64,000 nt of DNA from Drosophila miranda (lineage: Eukaryota; Arthropoda; Insecta; Diptera; Drosophilidae): contig NC_046674.1 in the NCBI RefSeq assembly GCF_003369915.1, positions 11,160,001-11,224,000 on the forward strand, given 5' to 3'. Positions 36,421-53,900 of the stretch are shown here, piece after piece (positions within the stretch are counted from its first letter, which is position 1; every line of letters begins with the position of its first letter). The translations under genes were made by a program, and so were the position numbers. The notes below the pieces were generated by a model. It was not told the DNA's origin and searched no databases. It saw only the letters and a program-made list of their open reading frames with translations.

Positions 36421-38775
36421 TCAGGGACTACCGAGGTATTCGCGCGGTATGGGATGATCCGTGAAATAGCGCCGAAACTCTCCGGCGTACTTGTTCCTCA
36501 ACGTCCGTTCGCCAAACTCGTTGAATCGCTGCGCCAGGAAGACGTACACATCCAGCACTTTGGAATGGGCTTGCAGTTTCTTAAAGGATTTAGCAGCTCG
36601 CTCCAGAAGGTCCAGCGACTTCATCAGTTGGCCCTTGCGAGCCTCCACATTGTTGGGCGTGACGGCCAGGAGGCAGCGAACAAACACAAAATCCGTCCTG
36701 GCCCGCTCGAAGATCCCGCCGTTGGTGTGAATGTCCTGCATAGCACGCTTGATAGCCTGATAGGCCTTCTGGGGCAAGCCCAGGAGCAGGAGCTGCTGGG
36801 CCAGCAGCATGTCGACCAAGGCCAGCTCGTAGTCCATCTGTGCTTCGGCCATTTCCTCGGCCACACTCATCAGAAGCATGGTTGTTTCGCTGGAGAAGCG
36901 ACCCTCGGCCAGACCGCAGTATCCCAGCATCACCTTGATGCGCATACGCAGAAGGAAGGGCAGTTCGGTCTGCGTGACCAGATTATCCAGCAGGCGACGC
37001 GCGTTGAAGAACTCCCTTTTGGCAACATAGATGGAAGCCCTCTGCATCAGGGCATCCGATATATCCAGAAGATACAGCTGGTCGCAGGCCTTCAGGGCAT
37101 CGTGCCAGCGACACTGATAGATGCCCGCCTGGATGATCACATGGCACTGGCTTATCATCCAGCCCTCGGCGCTGGGCAAGCGCGGAAAGCGGCACCTGCC
37201 GCGATCCAGCAGCAACCGCGACATCTGGGGCTTACCCTGCAGCTGCAGCCACAGCGCATAGCTGGCCAAGGCACTGCCCAAACCGGCCGAGCCGTTGCTA
37301 AAGCGATCCCGAGCAGTGAGTAGCAGTTGGGAGTAAAGAGCCGACACCTCGTGCCGGCCATAGGCTGCCCAGACGGCGCTCCTCAGCGCTAGGGCCTCGG
37401 AGGCGTGGTCCACGAAATTGTTGCGGTTGGTGAGATTATCGCTGTGATGGAGCAGGTCGAACAGGCGCAGCGGTTTGTAGCCGGCGACTGTACCCAGCTT
37501 GACGGCAAAATGCAGCGCCAGTGTGTAGTTCTGCAGCAGCGAGCCGTCCACTTCATTGGCTTCGGACACACTGCGCCGGACTGTGGACAGCGGCAGCTCG
37601 TCGCGCAGTAGACAATACCAGGTGTTTGCGAGATTGAGGCTTCTTTTGTCCCCGTGCTCTTGTGCCAGCATGATGCTCTCCCTGAGGGCTGACAGCGCCT
37701 CATCGCGGTGCTCGAAAGTGGCATGCAGCACGGCCAGATTAATGCAGAAATACTGATATCCCTTCTCCTGGCTCATCAGACGTACGGGGCTGCGGTCCAA
37801 GGCGCGATGTAAGGCAGACAGCGAGTTGTAGAAGTCCCTCACCCGCAACTGGTTCATGTAGCCGAGAAAGTAGGGGGTCGTCGTCAGCGGAAGATCCTGT
37901 ATCATCTCTTGCACCTTTCGCTGAAGCTCCACGGGCGACAAGGAGTGCCTTTCATTTCTCTCCAGCAGCTCGGACTGTTTGTTGATGAAGTATTTGGCCT
38001 GCTTGGGTGCCCACTTGCTTAAGAGATTGCGCCCGTCCGCACAGCGCCCCACAGCATCATCGTTTTTCTTCTCTTCCTCGGTGGACTTGTCCTTGGCGAG
38101 TGGGGGAGGCGTCTCCTCCCTGTGCAGCACTCCGCCGGCAACTGCCTTACGTGGCCCTGGGCCCGATGCCATGGCACACACTCCACGCTCATAAAACGAA
38201 CAAATGCTGCGATACATGTCCATCATGTCGGAAAAGCTGAGCCGTTCCAGGACCACACCTACGCGACGCACATAGACGCCCACCATGCTAAACTGGCTGA
38301 TGCCATAGTTCTCGTTCAGTATCTCGTCTATGTTCTGGATCTCTGCAAAGTCGAACAAGGCCTCTATGCTGCCCGCACAGAACTCGGACATGGCCTTTTC
38401 AAACGCTTCCAGCATCAATTTGTCCAATTTGTAGCGGCCTGTGGTGAGCAGGGCGTGCAGCTCGTCGTAGCTCTTGTCTGCCTCCTGGATTAGTTTGAAG
38501 ATGAGCATGTAAAACATGCGCCGCCTCTGGGGACGCATTGAGATACCTGTGTCCAAGCATACCTTCTTGTTCTGCAAAATTAAGACACAAACATAAGTCA
38601 AGAATTGTAACTTTGTGGCGGGAACAAACCAACAAATAAGCAAACCTACAATTACATACTGCTTGAGTAGAACTAGGACCACTATCTTGTGAGCAGTAGG
38701 AGATTCTATGCGCGCCGGCAAAAGCTTCGAAGTGGGATCCAAGGTGTCCAGTTCATCATTTAGCTCCGTTGCCAT
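36421..38775 (-). CDS. ida: Anaphase-promoting complex subunit 5 (imaginal discs arrested)
   Basis: Two exons on the minus strand, 38775-38650 and 38571-36421, give about 758 residues, close to APC5 of other animals. The 78-bp intron (GTAGGT...TTTTGCAG) is a multiple of three without a stop, so the unspliced frame also reads through. The N-terminal region holds RRRMFYMLIFKLIQEADKSY. TPR-like helices, including the typical APC5 repeat around HRDEALSALRESIMLAQEHG, fill the rest. APC5 is a scaffold subunit of the APC/C ubiquitin ligase that drives mitotic exit; loss in flies causes missing imaginal discs. It is convergent with mge and lies tail-to-head with Sc2 on the same strand. Confidence 0.9.
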   Translation of the reverse strand: MATELNDELDTLDPTSKLLPARIESPTAHKIVVLVLLKQYVIVGLLICWFVPATKLQFLTYVCVLILQNKKVCLDTGISMRPQRRRMFYMLIFKLIQEADKSYDELHALLTTGRYKLDKLMLEAFEKAMSEFCAGSIEALFDFAEIQNIDEILNENYGISQFSMVGVYVRRVGVVLERLSFSDMMDMYRSICSFYERGVCAMASGPGPRKAVAGGVLHREETPPPLAKDKSTEEEKKNDDAVGRCADGRNLLSKWAPKQAKYFINKQSELLERNERHSLSPVELQRKVQEMIQDLPLTTTPYFLGYMNQLRVRDFYNSLSALHRALDRSPVRLMSQEKGYQYFCINLAVLHATFEHRDEALSALRESIMLAQEHGDKRSLNLANTWYCLLRDELPLSTVRRSVSEANEVDGSLLQNYTLALHFAVKLGTVAGYKPLRLFDLLHHSDNLTNRNNFVDHASEALALRSAVWAAYGRHEVSALYSQLLLTARDRFSNGSAGLGSALASYALWLQLQGKPQMSRLLLDRGRCRFPRLPSAEGWMISQCHVIIQAGIYQCRWHDALKACDQLYLLDISDALMQRASIYVAKREFFNARRLLDNLVTQTELPFLLRMRIKVMLGYCGLAEGRFSSETTMLLMSVAEEMAEAQMDYELALVDMLLAQQLLLLGLPQKAYQAIKRAMQDIHTNGGIFERARTDFVFVRCLLAVTPNNVEARKGQLMKSLDLLERAAKSFKKLQAHSKVLDVYVFLAQRFNEFGERTLRNKYAGEFRRYFTDHPIPREYLGSP

Positions 38776-39338
38776 TTTGCTTGGAGGTCTTCAATGATTT
38801 GTTTACCGGTAAAATAAACACAAAATACCTAGGTATGTATGTGTGTATGTATGTCAATAGAGGTGGGTGCATGTCGATTTGTATCGAACTATATACGATA
38901 CTATCGTGTTGACTGGCGCGGCCATATATGCACACATAGAGTATGAGCTGAGCTGTATTTGAAACTCAAGTTTCTGCCTTCTTGATATAACTGCCGCCCC
39001 CTTGAATATACATTCAAGCAAAGAAGTTACAGCCCGACTCGTGGCGCTTGGAACGTGCTGGCCACATGCACTTCGAACGCTCTTTCGAAGAAACCAAATC
39101 ATCAATACTGATATTGCCCTACCCGAACTTCCCACTTGATCAAAGTCCAAGGGAAACTTACGAAAATTACACACAGGGTAAACATACTCTTCCCCAATAT
39201 GTATTTCTGCTTTGAACGAATGAAAGCACAAAGTTCATTAGTCATTAGTCAACTACCCTTTAAATGCTAACCAAATTAATCAAATGGAATAGGTAATACA
39301 GCGTCGAGAACTGCAACGGCAATGTTTTATGAGGCCAT
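38776..39338. other. Spacer between ida and Sc2
   Basis: Holds the ida promoter (with TATCGTG and GTATCGAAC words near 38880-38910 and a TATG microsatellite at about 38832-38853) and the 3' UTR of Sc2. No other gene seen. Confidence 0.5.
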
Positions 39339-40612
39339 TTACAGGACAAATGGGAAGATGGAGCGGCGCTGCCGGGGATAATCTTTGAATTCCTTTTTGT
39401 AGTTGCGATGCTTGGCCAAGGCCCAGACCGTCATCTGGAACGCGCCAGCAAAAGCAAACAGATAGGCGGCCAGGCACGAGGTCATCACCGAGTAGGAGAC
39501 CCAGGCCCCAATCTCGTAGGTGTAGTTCGGGCAAGACACAAAGCTGCAAACAAGGCAATTAGCTTAAAACACAAACTGTGGGGAAGAGTATAAATACTCA
39601 CTTGAACAACTTGGTCAACGGATTGGCGTCGGCAACTGGAATCCTGCGCACCTTAGTGCCAGGTGGACGCAAATTGCGCAATGCAATGTGTACGGAGAAA
39701 TTGCCTAATTCGCACAGCTGCAAGGGAAAGAGAATTATTAATCTCCTTGGGGAGACACCATCGCCACCACAGTAATGGCTACGGCTACTCACAGCAAAGG
39801 CTCCAAGGGCGGCCCAGACGGTGCACATGCAGGGCGATGTGTACAAAGGATGGTTGACGTGGTACGACACATACGCGGTGAATCCCCAGTAGTAGGTGCA
39901 ATTTTTGAATAGATTGCGCAACGGCATTGTGGCGTGCGAGAAGCGGTGCACAAAGATCGTCTCCAGCAAACGCTTCACATAGTGGACAGTGTAGCAACCG
40001 GCGGCGATACTGCAGAAGATTGGACAAAAGGGAAACGAACGAAAACGGGTTAATAATTATGCATTCGGGTAAAAGCCAGCCAATGCTTGCTTGCGTTTTA
40101 GTCACTCATCGCTTTGCATAAGCGGCCCTAGTCGCTGTTGGGTCAATCAGGTCGTATTCAAAAAAATACAAATCGAAAGATGTGCGGCGAAAGTCGCGCC
40201 GACACACTCAAAGACACACACACACGGGCCGGTCTACTTACTGGGTGGTGAGGGAGATCGGTGTGCTGGCTGCCTTGCCGTAGATTAGTTCCGGGCGGAA
40301 ATAGAAAATCAGATACACAATCAGGGGACCGGCGTACTCAGCCAAGAACACCGTCTTCCATCCAATCTGGGGTCCCAGGTCCTTCACAAAGATTTTGTCC
40401 CCATTGCGTAGCGACAGCGACTCCACGGTGTCCGTATCCTTCAGGCTCTTGCCACGCGCATCCAGGCGCAGTGACTGGCGGTTGGCGTCCGGAGCCTGCT
40501 TCAGGCTTTTCTGAATCAGGGCGCGCAAGTCTCCAATTGGAGTGGCGACCGAGGGCACCTTTACCTTGCCATAGGGCTTGCTGGTCTTGGCACTGAGTAT
40601 TTCGAGCTCCAT
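39339..40612 (-). CDS. Sc2: Very-long-chain trans-2-enoyl-CoA reductase (TECR/Tsc13 family)
   Basis: Four minus-strand exons, 40612-40242, 40009-39793, 39717-39602 and 39543-39339, give 302 residues (human TECR has 308). The first 80 or so residues form the ubiquitin-like N-terminal domain (LEILSAKTSKPYGKVKVP ... LSLRNGDKIFVKDLGPQIGW). Hydrophobic segments and the steroid 5-alpha-reductase domain follow. The C-terminal LFNFVSCPNYTYEIGAW motif holds Tyr242, the counterpart of the catalytic Tyr248 of human TECR, and the end DYPRQRRSIFPFVL is family-typical. It performs the last reduction of each fatty-acid elongation cycle in the ER. The promoter region overlaps a dispersed repeat. Confidence 0.92.
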
Positions 40613-40649
40613 TTTTTTTTGCGGCCGTTTGCGAAGTGACTAGAAAATT

Positions 40650-40930
40650 TGTGTGACCGCGGACTTATCGGTAAGATATACGGTCCGCCCCTCGGAAATA
40701 TACCAAAACATACCGTCTCATTTAAAAAATATATCGTAAGTATACTGACGAATTTATAAATATTCCTCAATTTTAATATTCCGTCAAATTTTATCAGCTA
40801 GATAGAGCATTTAGCCATGCCCACATAATTTTATACGATTTATGAATAATTTTTCTACTTAACTGGCTTATTCTAAATACTTGCTTTTATTGCATTTTGC
40901 GTAAAAAAAGGTTTTAGCGAAAATGTCTAG
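40650..40930 (-). repeat. Dispersed repeat copy at the Sc2 5' end
   Basis: Read on the minus strand this block matches 283-540 almost throughout: CGCTAAAACC, AGTATTTAGAATAAGCCAG, the GGAATATTAAAATTGAG core (40782-40766), GGTATATT-type words, then CGATAAGTCCGCGGTCACAC. The last part is a near-perfect Motif 1 promoter word (40660-40650) only 40 bp upstream of the Sc2 start codon. Confidence 0.65.
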
Positions 40931-42259
40931 AAAATTTTAGGTTGTTAAAGGCCAGTCACAGTGAAACGTACGTATACACCACACAAAATATTTAAAAATA
41001 TTCAACGCAGTAGTCATTATTTTTTTATTCAATAGAACATCAATAGATTTACAATAGCCCTTTCCCCCCCCAATTTTCTAGTCAAGCAATTTTCATTGAC
41101 TGCTAACCTGAAGGAAAACTAGCAGACATTCGAAATTGTCCAAAAAGTGTAAAAGTCTCTAGGGAGCATTATTGGTAAGTAAACCCCCATAAGTGACGTG
41201 TATAATGTTTGTTAGCTTTCCTGGAATTCGCGTATTAATTCACAACCATTTCCATACAGTATGGGCTTTAATAAAGCTGCAGTAGTTTTTTTTGTGAAGA
41301 TTGTATATCAGCTCTGTCATTAAGTGTTGTTGAAAGGCTTATATCTTACGGAAAGTGTTATCATCACAGGCCTTGAACTTACTGTCAAGGATTAGTACAA
41401 AGTTTTCATATTTTTTATTTAGTCGTTATCCAGGTCTTGTCTTAAAGTTGTCTGAAAATATTTTAATTTTTTTATTTTGGTGAGTTAAAAAATATACGCC
41501 CCATAAAATTCGATTTTTACGTGGCGGTGAATTTAGTGTCAACGAAAACGGATTGATAATAGAACAAATTTCTGAATCGGTCAGTACGGTCAGGTTTTCC
41601 GCTCGTCTCACAGCTTCAAAAATAGTTTACAAAAGTAAATTTTTATTTTAATCAGAGCGGGCTCTGAATTTTTGTCAAGCTAAATTTGTTTGATATATGT
41701 ATGTATATTTAGTTATTTTCAGTCAGTCAGTACGGTCCTGTTGTCTCGAAGTGTTTGAAAATATTTTAGCAAGTTTATTCTGTGGTGAGTTGAATTTGTA
41801 AAAAATATTTTTGTTTTGAATTGTTAAAAAAGTTTAGCAGCAGTGGCAATTCAAATCATTGTACGACCATTGTGGGTCGTACATTTCATCGTTAAAGACT
41901 GCCACCTTGCAAATTTAATACATTTCATGGTATTCTCTAACATTTTCCAGTATTTTTTAAGACGCGTTATAGTTTCACACTCTTGTGCAATGCACCAATG
42001 TAGAAATATTGTAGAAATGCCATTAAGAGCCGTGTCCAAGGCCCAGACCATACCAATTAGTGATCAGCATAAAATTTTTGATCGTTAGCCATAAAAATCC
42101 AAATATTTTGAAATATTACGGAAAAAACGGCACACTGGCGCTTCCATGGGGTAAACGGGCAAAAATGTTTGACAATTACACATTTCCCCTTCAGGTGTCG
42201 CTTTTGATAATTACATAAAACTGTAGGTTACATGTATCCAATGTGTAGTTAGCGTGTAG
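40931..42259. other. Intergenic DNA upstream of Ubi-p63E
   Basis: AT-rich, no supported gene. Two similar patches, about 41425-41500 and 41735-41810, share GAAAATATTTTA and GGTGAGTT words, and CAGTACGGTC occurs at 41582 and 41729. These suggest a small diverged internal duplication. A perfect hairpin (GTACGACC, 6-base loop, GGTCGTAC) lies at 41861-41882. Confidence 0.45.
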
Positions 42260-42602
42260 TTATCATGTACCAAAGAAATTTCGGTATATTCGTGGGGTAT
42301 ATTTTATCGATAAGCAGAACACACAAATTTAGCGAGAAGAAGAGTTCCAGACTGGCCATTTACGGTATTTTTAATACTTTAGGTATTTTTTTAGGTCAAA
42401 AATGAACTGACGGTATATTTACGGTATGTCGGTATATAATGGTATATTTTGTCAATTTCATCAAATTATTTTTTAGCGGTATATAGAAATCCAATAAAAA
42501 AATTAAAATTCGTCAGTATATTTACGGTATATTTTTAAAGTGAAACGGTATATTTCTGTGGGTCGGATGGTATATTTTAACGATAAGTCCGCGGTCACAC
42601 TG
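42260..42602 (+). promoter_or_regulatory. Ubi-p63E promoter built from GGTATATT repeats and Motif 1
   Basis: A TATCGATAAG word lies near 42306. GGTATATT-type words recur from about 42283 to 42576, ending in CGATAAGTCCG and a perfect Motif 1 word CGGTCACACTG (42592-42602). The segment 42508-42600 matches the end of the repeats at 430-530 and 40650-40760. Transcription probably starts just downstream, giving a non-coding first exon of about 100 bases that ends at the GTAAGT donor at 42703. Confidence 0.6.
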
Positions 42603-42702
42603 CACATTTCGTTTGTGCCCATTGCAGAATAAGCAGCAAATATTTTTGTGTGTGAAAAGATTAGAAGATTAGTTTAAGAAAATCTAGAGTTTGCTGACAA
42701 AC

Positions 42703-43449
42703 GTAAGTTCTAAATGATATTTAAGCAGATATATATAGGGGTAGGAAACGAGCTGCAACTTTGCAATCCGTGACAATGCAAGGCCTTGTAACAAGGGTCT
42801 TTGCAGTCATTTTTTGCTTGTTTCTTATTCAATCTCTTATGCACTTGCATATTTTAAAATTGGAATTTTGCTGCAGCGCATTAGTTTTGGTAAGGAGTTT
42901 CCTTGAAAACAGCCAATTTAGCCAATTTCTTGTGCAATGGGGTTGTGACGCCAATTGAAAATTCGAGAAGCCTCAACTTCCATATGCATGCATGTATATG
43001 CATGACACATGCATCCCCCTTTGTGTGCATGCGTATGAGTGCACTGGTGATTGAATAAATAAAATATTTAGCCTCAACTAAGTTGCAAACTAGGTAGACC
43101 ACTACCTAGTAATTGTATATTATTGTATCAGTCGTTGTGTATGTCTGTATTACGGCTATTGGCGTCAGGCTATACTGGTTCGTGCTTGCGAAACTCTATA
43201 CGTGTCCATCTCTAAAAAAAGCCACGACTAACCAAGCAGAACAAAGGTTTCCAATTGTTTCCTTTGTGTCTTTGTTTTGTCGAATTTAACAAGTAACAAC
43301 CTTTCACCCCGGAAACAAAGCAAGCCAAGAGATATCCTATACAATATCTTACTTTTTTCGTCTGTCTCAAATCCAAAAATAGTTTCTTCTGTCATTTCCA
43401 CTACACTCGGCTGTTACTAATCCATGCATTATTGCATTTTCCTTTGCAG
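42703..43449 (+). other. 5' UTR intron of Ubi-p63E
   Basis: GTAAGT at 42703 and CCTTTGCAG at 43449 bound a 747-bp intron just before the coding exon, which starts 11 bases later. A leader intron is a known feature of this fly polyubiquitin gene. A short open frame at 42761-42958 inside it has no support. Confidence 0.65.
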
Positions 43450-43454
43450 AATAA

Positions 43455-50537
<7,083 letters not shown>

Positions 50538-50737
50538 TCTTACTACATTTCGACATACCCCGACACACACAGAACTAGTTACATCAAGGCCAAACATTAA
50601 AAAATTTTTTGCACTAAACGACTGTCAAATTTAGTTTAAATTCAGGCCTCAGTACAAAGACCGATTTATGTTGACAACACTTTTCCCGCTAAAATTCGAG
50701 GCATAAATTATACATTGAAATTCAAAATACACAGGTT

Positions 50738-50743
50738 AATAAA
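50738..50743 (+). terminator. Poly(A) signal of Ubi-p63E
   Basis: AATAAA about 200 bp after the stop codon, in AT-rich DNA. The Ccz1 start codon follows only about 210 bp further, so the two transcription units nearly touch. Confidence 0.6.
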
Positions 50744-50949
50744 TTCAATTGTTCAATAATTTATACTGTTTTATTTTATTCAAATTATTGAAAGAATATA
50801 TATAATAAATGTATATATTTAGTATATTTTGTATTAAGGAACGCAGTGTGGATTTTCTAGTGACAAATGGCGGTATTGTATCAGAAACGCGTTAGGGAAT
50901 TTAGCAATATTTAAAAAAAAATAAACATATTTAATAAAATTGAGCAAAT

Positions 50950-52574
50950 ATGACGAAATTATTGCAACGTCTGGAGGTGACTCTTCGTAGTTTTTACGTG
51001 TTCAACTCCAGCTTTGGCGAGAAAGAAGGCGAGGTGAGTTATAATGAGCTGAGTCGCAAGCAACGCCCACGAATGAGTAACATCCGCAGGAACATAAGAA
51101 AGTCTTGTACTATCATCCGAACGACATCGAACTGAACACGAAAATAAAAGATGTGGGCCTTAGCGAAGCTATCATCAGATTTACTGGGTATTTTCCACTA
51201 TAGAAGTAGCTCCGTTAGCCATATAACCGCTGTCTTTTTCAGCACCTTCACCACCGAGGACGACTGCAAGGCGCTGCATACGCAAAAGACCACGCAGCTT
51301 TTCCACCAGCCAGAGCTGGGCTTCTGGTTAGTCCTGGTGCTGAACGTGCCCAAGGAAATACGGCTCAAGGAGGGCGTGGAGGTGGCCGATTACCGGGGCG
51401 GCGAGATTTCCGACCGCATATATAGGGCCGTCCTCCGCCAATGCTACCAAATGTATCGTTTCCAGCATGGAGCACTGGCATCGCTTGGAGCTGGGTTGGA
51501 GAATGCCGATCAGCGCCGCGAACTGCTCTCCGAAAAACTAATGCAGTTTTTCGATACATATTTGATCAGCCTGAAGGATCTGGCTCACTGTGATATCATT
51601 GACATGCTCCATTCCATCCAGTACCTGCCCCTGGACAAGGCGCTATTCCTGCGAGCGCACAACTTTGGCATGCTGTGCGCCACCTTTCCGGTGATCAAGG
51701 AGAGCATTATGCTCTACAACGAGCAGATCGTCTGCGGTGGCAAGATGGGCGCGAGCGATCTCTACAGTCTTCATGCGTACATTGTCCAAAATGTCCTGCC
51801 AATGGACTCGAACGCCTCATCTGCCAACACTCCAGTGATAAAGCGCAGCATCAGCGAGTGCCAAGCCAAAGGCTTCGTGCGCTGCCATCCCGGCGATGCC
51901 AGTGAAGGCCAGGACGAAGCACTACCGCTTACGGTCTACCTATCAGTTGAAAATCAAGTTACGCCACATTATTTGCTCATCTACCGCGCTCTTCAAATAA
52001 CCCTTTGTCTTTTCCTCGATGGTATGTCAAAATCACATGCCATCTTCACTTTTTTCTGTATTTTGAATTCCCTTCTCTCGCTGCAGCGAAACAGCCTGCT
52101 CCAAAGCAGGAACTGTACGACGAACTCCATGCCTACATTGCGCCCCAGCTGACGTGCCTGGCTCGTGATATTGCCAGCGAAGTGTCAAAGGAAGCCCTGG
52201 CCCATCCTGGACAGGACAGCAGCAGTGGTGGCGGCCCAGCGTCCAACGATACCACACCCAAATATCTGTTCATCAACGAACAGAGTCTGCAGCACCACAC
52301 GAACATCCACAGGAATGGTATTCCACGTAATGTTATGAGCGTGATTGCGGATCTCGCCAATCCCGGCGAGCGTTCGAATGTGGCGGCTGCCGCGACCACC
52401 GAAGAGCTACAGGTGAAGACCACCAATGACTATTGGATTGTGAAGCGGTGCTGCAACTGGCGGCAGTACTATGTGATTCTCTGCAACAGCAAGGCGACCC
52501 TTTTGGACGTGACCCAAGAGGCGAAGCGTATATTTGAACAGGAGCTCACAGATGATGTATTCTTTGACAAATAA
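50950..52574 (+). CDS. Ccz1: Ccz1 homologue, subunit of the Mon1-Ccz1 Rab7 GEF
   Basis: Exons 50950-51033, 51090-51187, 51243-52021 and 52087-52574 give 482 residues, the same length as human CCZ1. The N terminus reads SFYVFNSSFGEKEGE-EHKKVLYYHPNDIELN, the CCZ1/HPS-type longin start, followed by NTKIKDVGLSEAIIRFTGTF. Longin-like domains continue to the conserved C-terminal block DYWIVKRCCNWRQYYVILCN. All junction phases match (0, 2, 1). The protein pairs with Mon1 and activates Rab7 on late endosomes and autophagosomes. D. melanogaster CG14980 is the counterpart I recall next to Ubi-p63E. Confidence 0.9.
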
Positions 52575-52695
52575 ATAGCAGTATGAGGTAAACGAAGGGC
52601 GTTCGCCAATTGTAGTGCCGCTGCCCCGATCCTGGCCGGCGCTCCTCGTATCTCCGGCAGAACCTGCACGTGGAATGGGCATTGGTCGGTAGTTT

Positions 52696-53121
52696 TCAAG
52701 CCAGCACCGTAGAGCTGCTAATGTTGTTGCCCTCGGCGGCGTCGTTGTAGGACGTGGAAGACGACGAGCTCGTGGTGGCTCCATTCTGCGTGTGCGTCTT
52801 GCTTAGCTTTACGACGTAGATGCGCCGATTGGACATGCATATACTGTAGTAGTGCTGGTCGTAGTCGATGGTGATCCTCTCGCAGCTACTGTTGGGCATA
52901 AAGTCCTCATCGATGCTGTAAACATGTAAGATCAAGGGGAAAATCAAGATTATGTGGAGATTTTGATGCTCCTACCTGTCCGTCAGATTCAGAAGCCCCA
53001 TTATCACATTCGCACTACGGTCGTCGTTCTTCAGGTCACCCCCCGAATCCAGAAGGTTGCCATCGTCCTTCAGGATCAGGTATCCAATCTGATTGGGAGC
53101 AATTAGCTTTTCTTTATCCAT
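52696..53121 (-). CDS. Lamtor4: Lamtor4, Ragulator complex subunit
   Basis: Minus-strand exons 53121-52976 and 52915-52696 are joined by a 60-bp intron (GTAGGA...TTTACAG) in phase 2, giving 121 residues. The motif IAPNQIGYLILKDDGNLLDS followed by GGDLKNDDRSA is diagnostic of LAMTOR4, and the roadblock-like fold continues through CERITIDYDQHYYSICMSNR. A Ser/Thr-rich tail (SSSSSTSYNDAAE) makes it longer than the human protein (99 residues). Ragulator anchors Rag GTPases and mTORC1 on lysosomes. Its 3' end converges on Ccz1, with about 120 bp between stop codons. Confidence 0.88.
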
Positions 53122-53564
53122 TTCAAAATATATTTTACTCCCACACCCCAAATAAACGAAACAAAGCTATTTCAGTGTTGTTAAATATTGTTTAACCCCT
53201 TAAGGGCCAATGAATATTTAAATATTATGAAACTTGACGAACTTTAGCGCCGAGCTGGTGAAAGATGTGCCAATAATTATTCTTCTTAATTAAAAAGGAA
53301 AAGTGAATCTAAAAGTAAAATTTTCAAATATCATAATCATAATCGGGGTTTACCTAAAACATGTTCCCTGTGAATATATAGGTTTGTTGGTGGTCCGATA
53401 TATGGAAATCGTGCAATTGTTTTATGTAGTTACGGGTGTCCTTTATGCAATAGAAAAGAATTAACAGCGGTATATTAACACACTTGGCCGCAAACTTAGT
53501 CAAATTAGGAGCGCGTCGTAATGGGTTAACTTGTATCTGTTTTTTGTTGTCTTCGCTTATGGGC

Positions 53565-53592
53565 TATCGATATCGCAGTGTACTATCGATTT
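53565..53592 (+). promoter_or_regulatory. DRE sites at the presumed dlt promoter
   Basis: A perfect TATCGATA (53565-53572) is followed by CTATCGATTT at about 53583. A GTAAGT donor lies downstream at 53713. Together they suggest a housekeeping promoter and a short non-coding first exon. Confidence 0.5.
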
Positions 53593-53900
53593 AACATTTT
53601 TACCGTGCGGTTCGCGTGAAATTCAGGCGCTGCGAAAAACTACAAAAAACCATTTAAAATCAGTAATTGTATTAATGAAACAACTGTGAAACATTACATT
53701 ATACATCAAAGTGTAAGTTTTCATTAATTTTATAATGGTAGCACATGAATTTATAGCTATAAGTTGCAATTTCAAGTTTTTTAGTGAGCAAAGTGAAAAT
53801 TTTTCGGGTCAACGCCACACCCTCTCATAGAGACAGTCTAAATCCAATTAAACATGGGGAAAATTTGAGCGAAAAGTGCTACAAATTCTCAAATATATCA

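Noticed and set aside
36454..37323. 289-codon plus-strand frame opposite ida
   Set aside because: Shadow of the APC5 coding strand, which has clear domain matches and a complete start, intron and stop.
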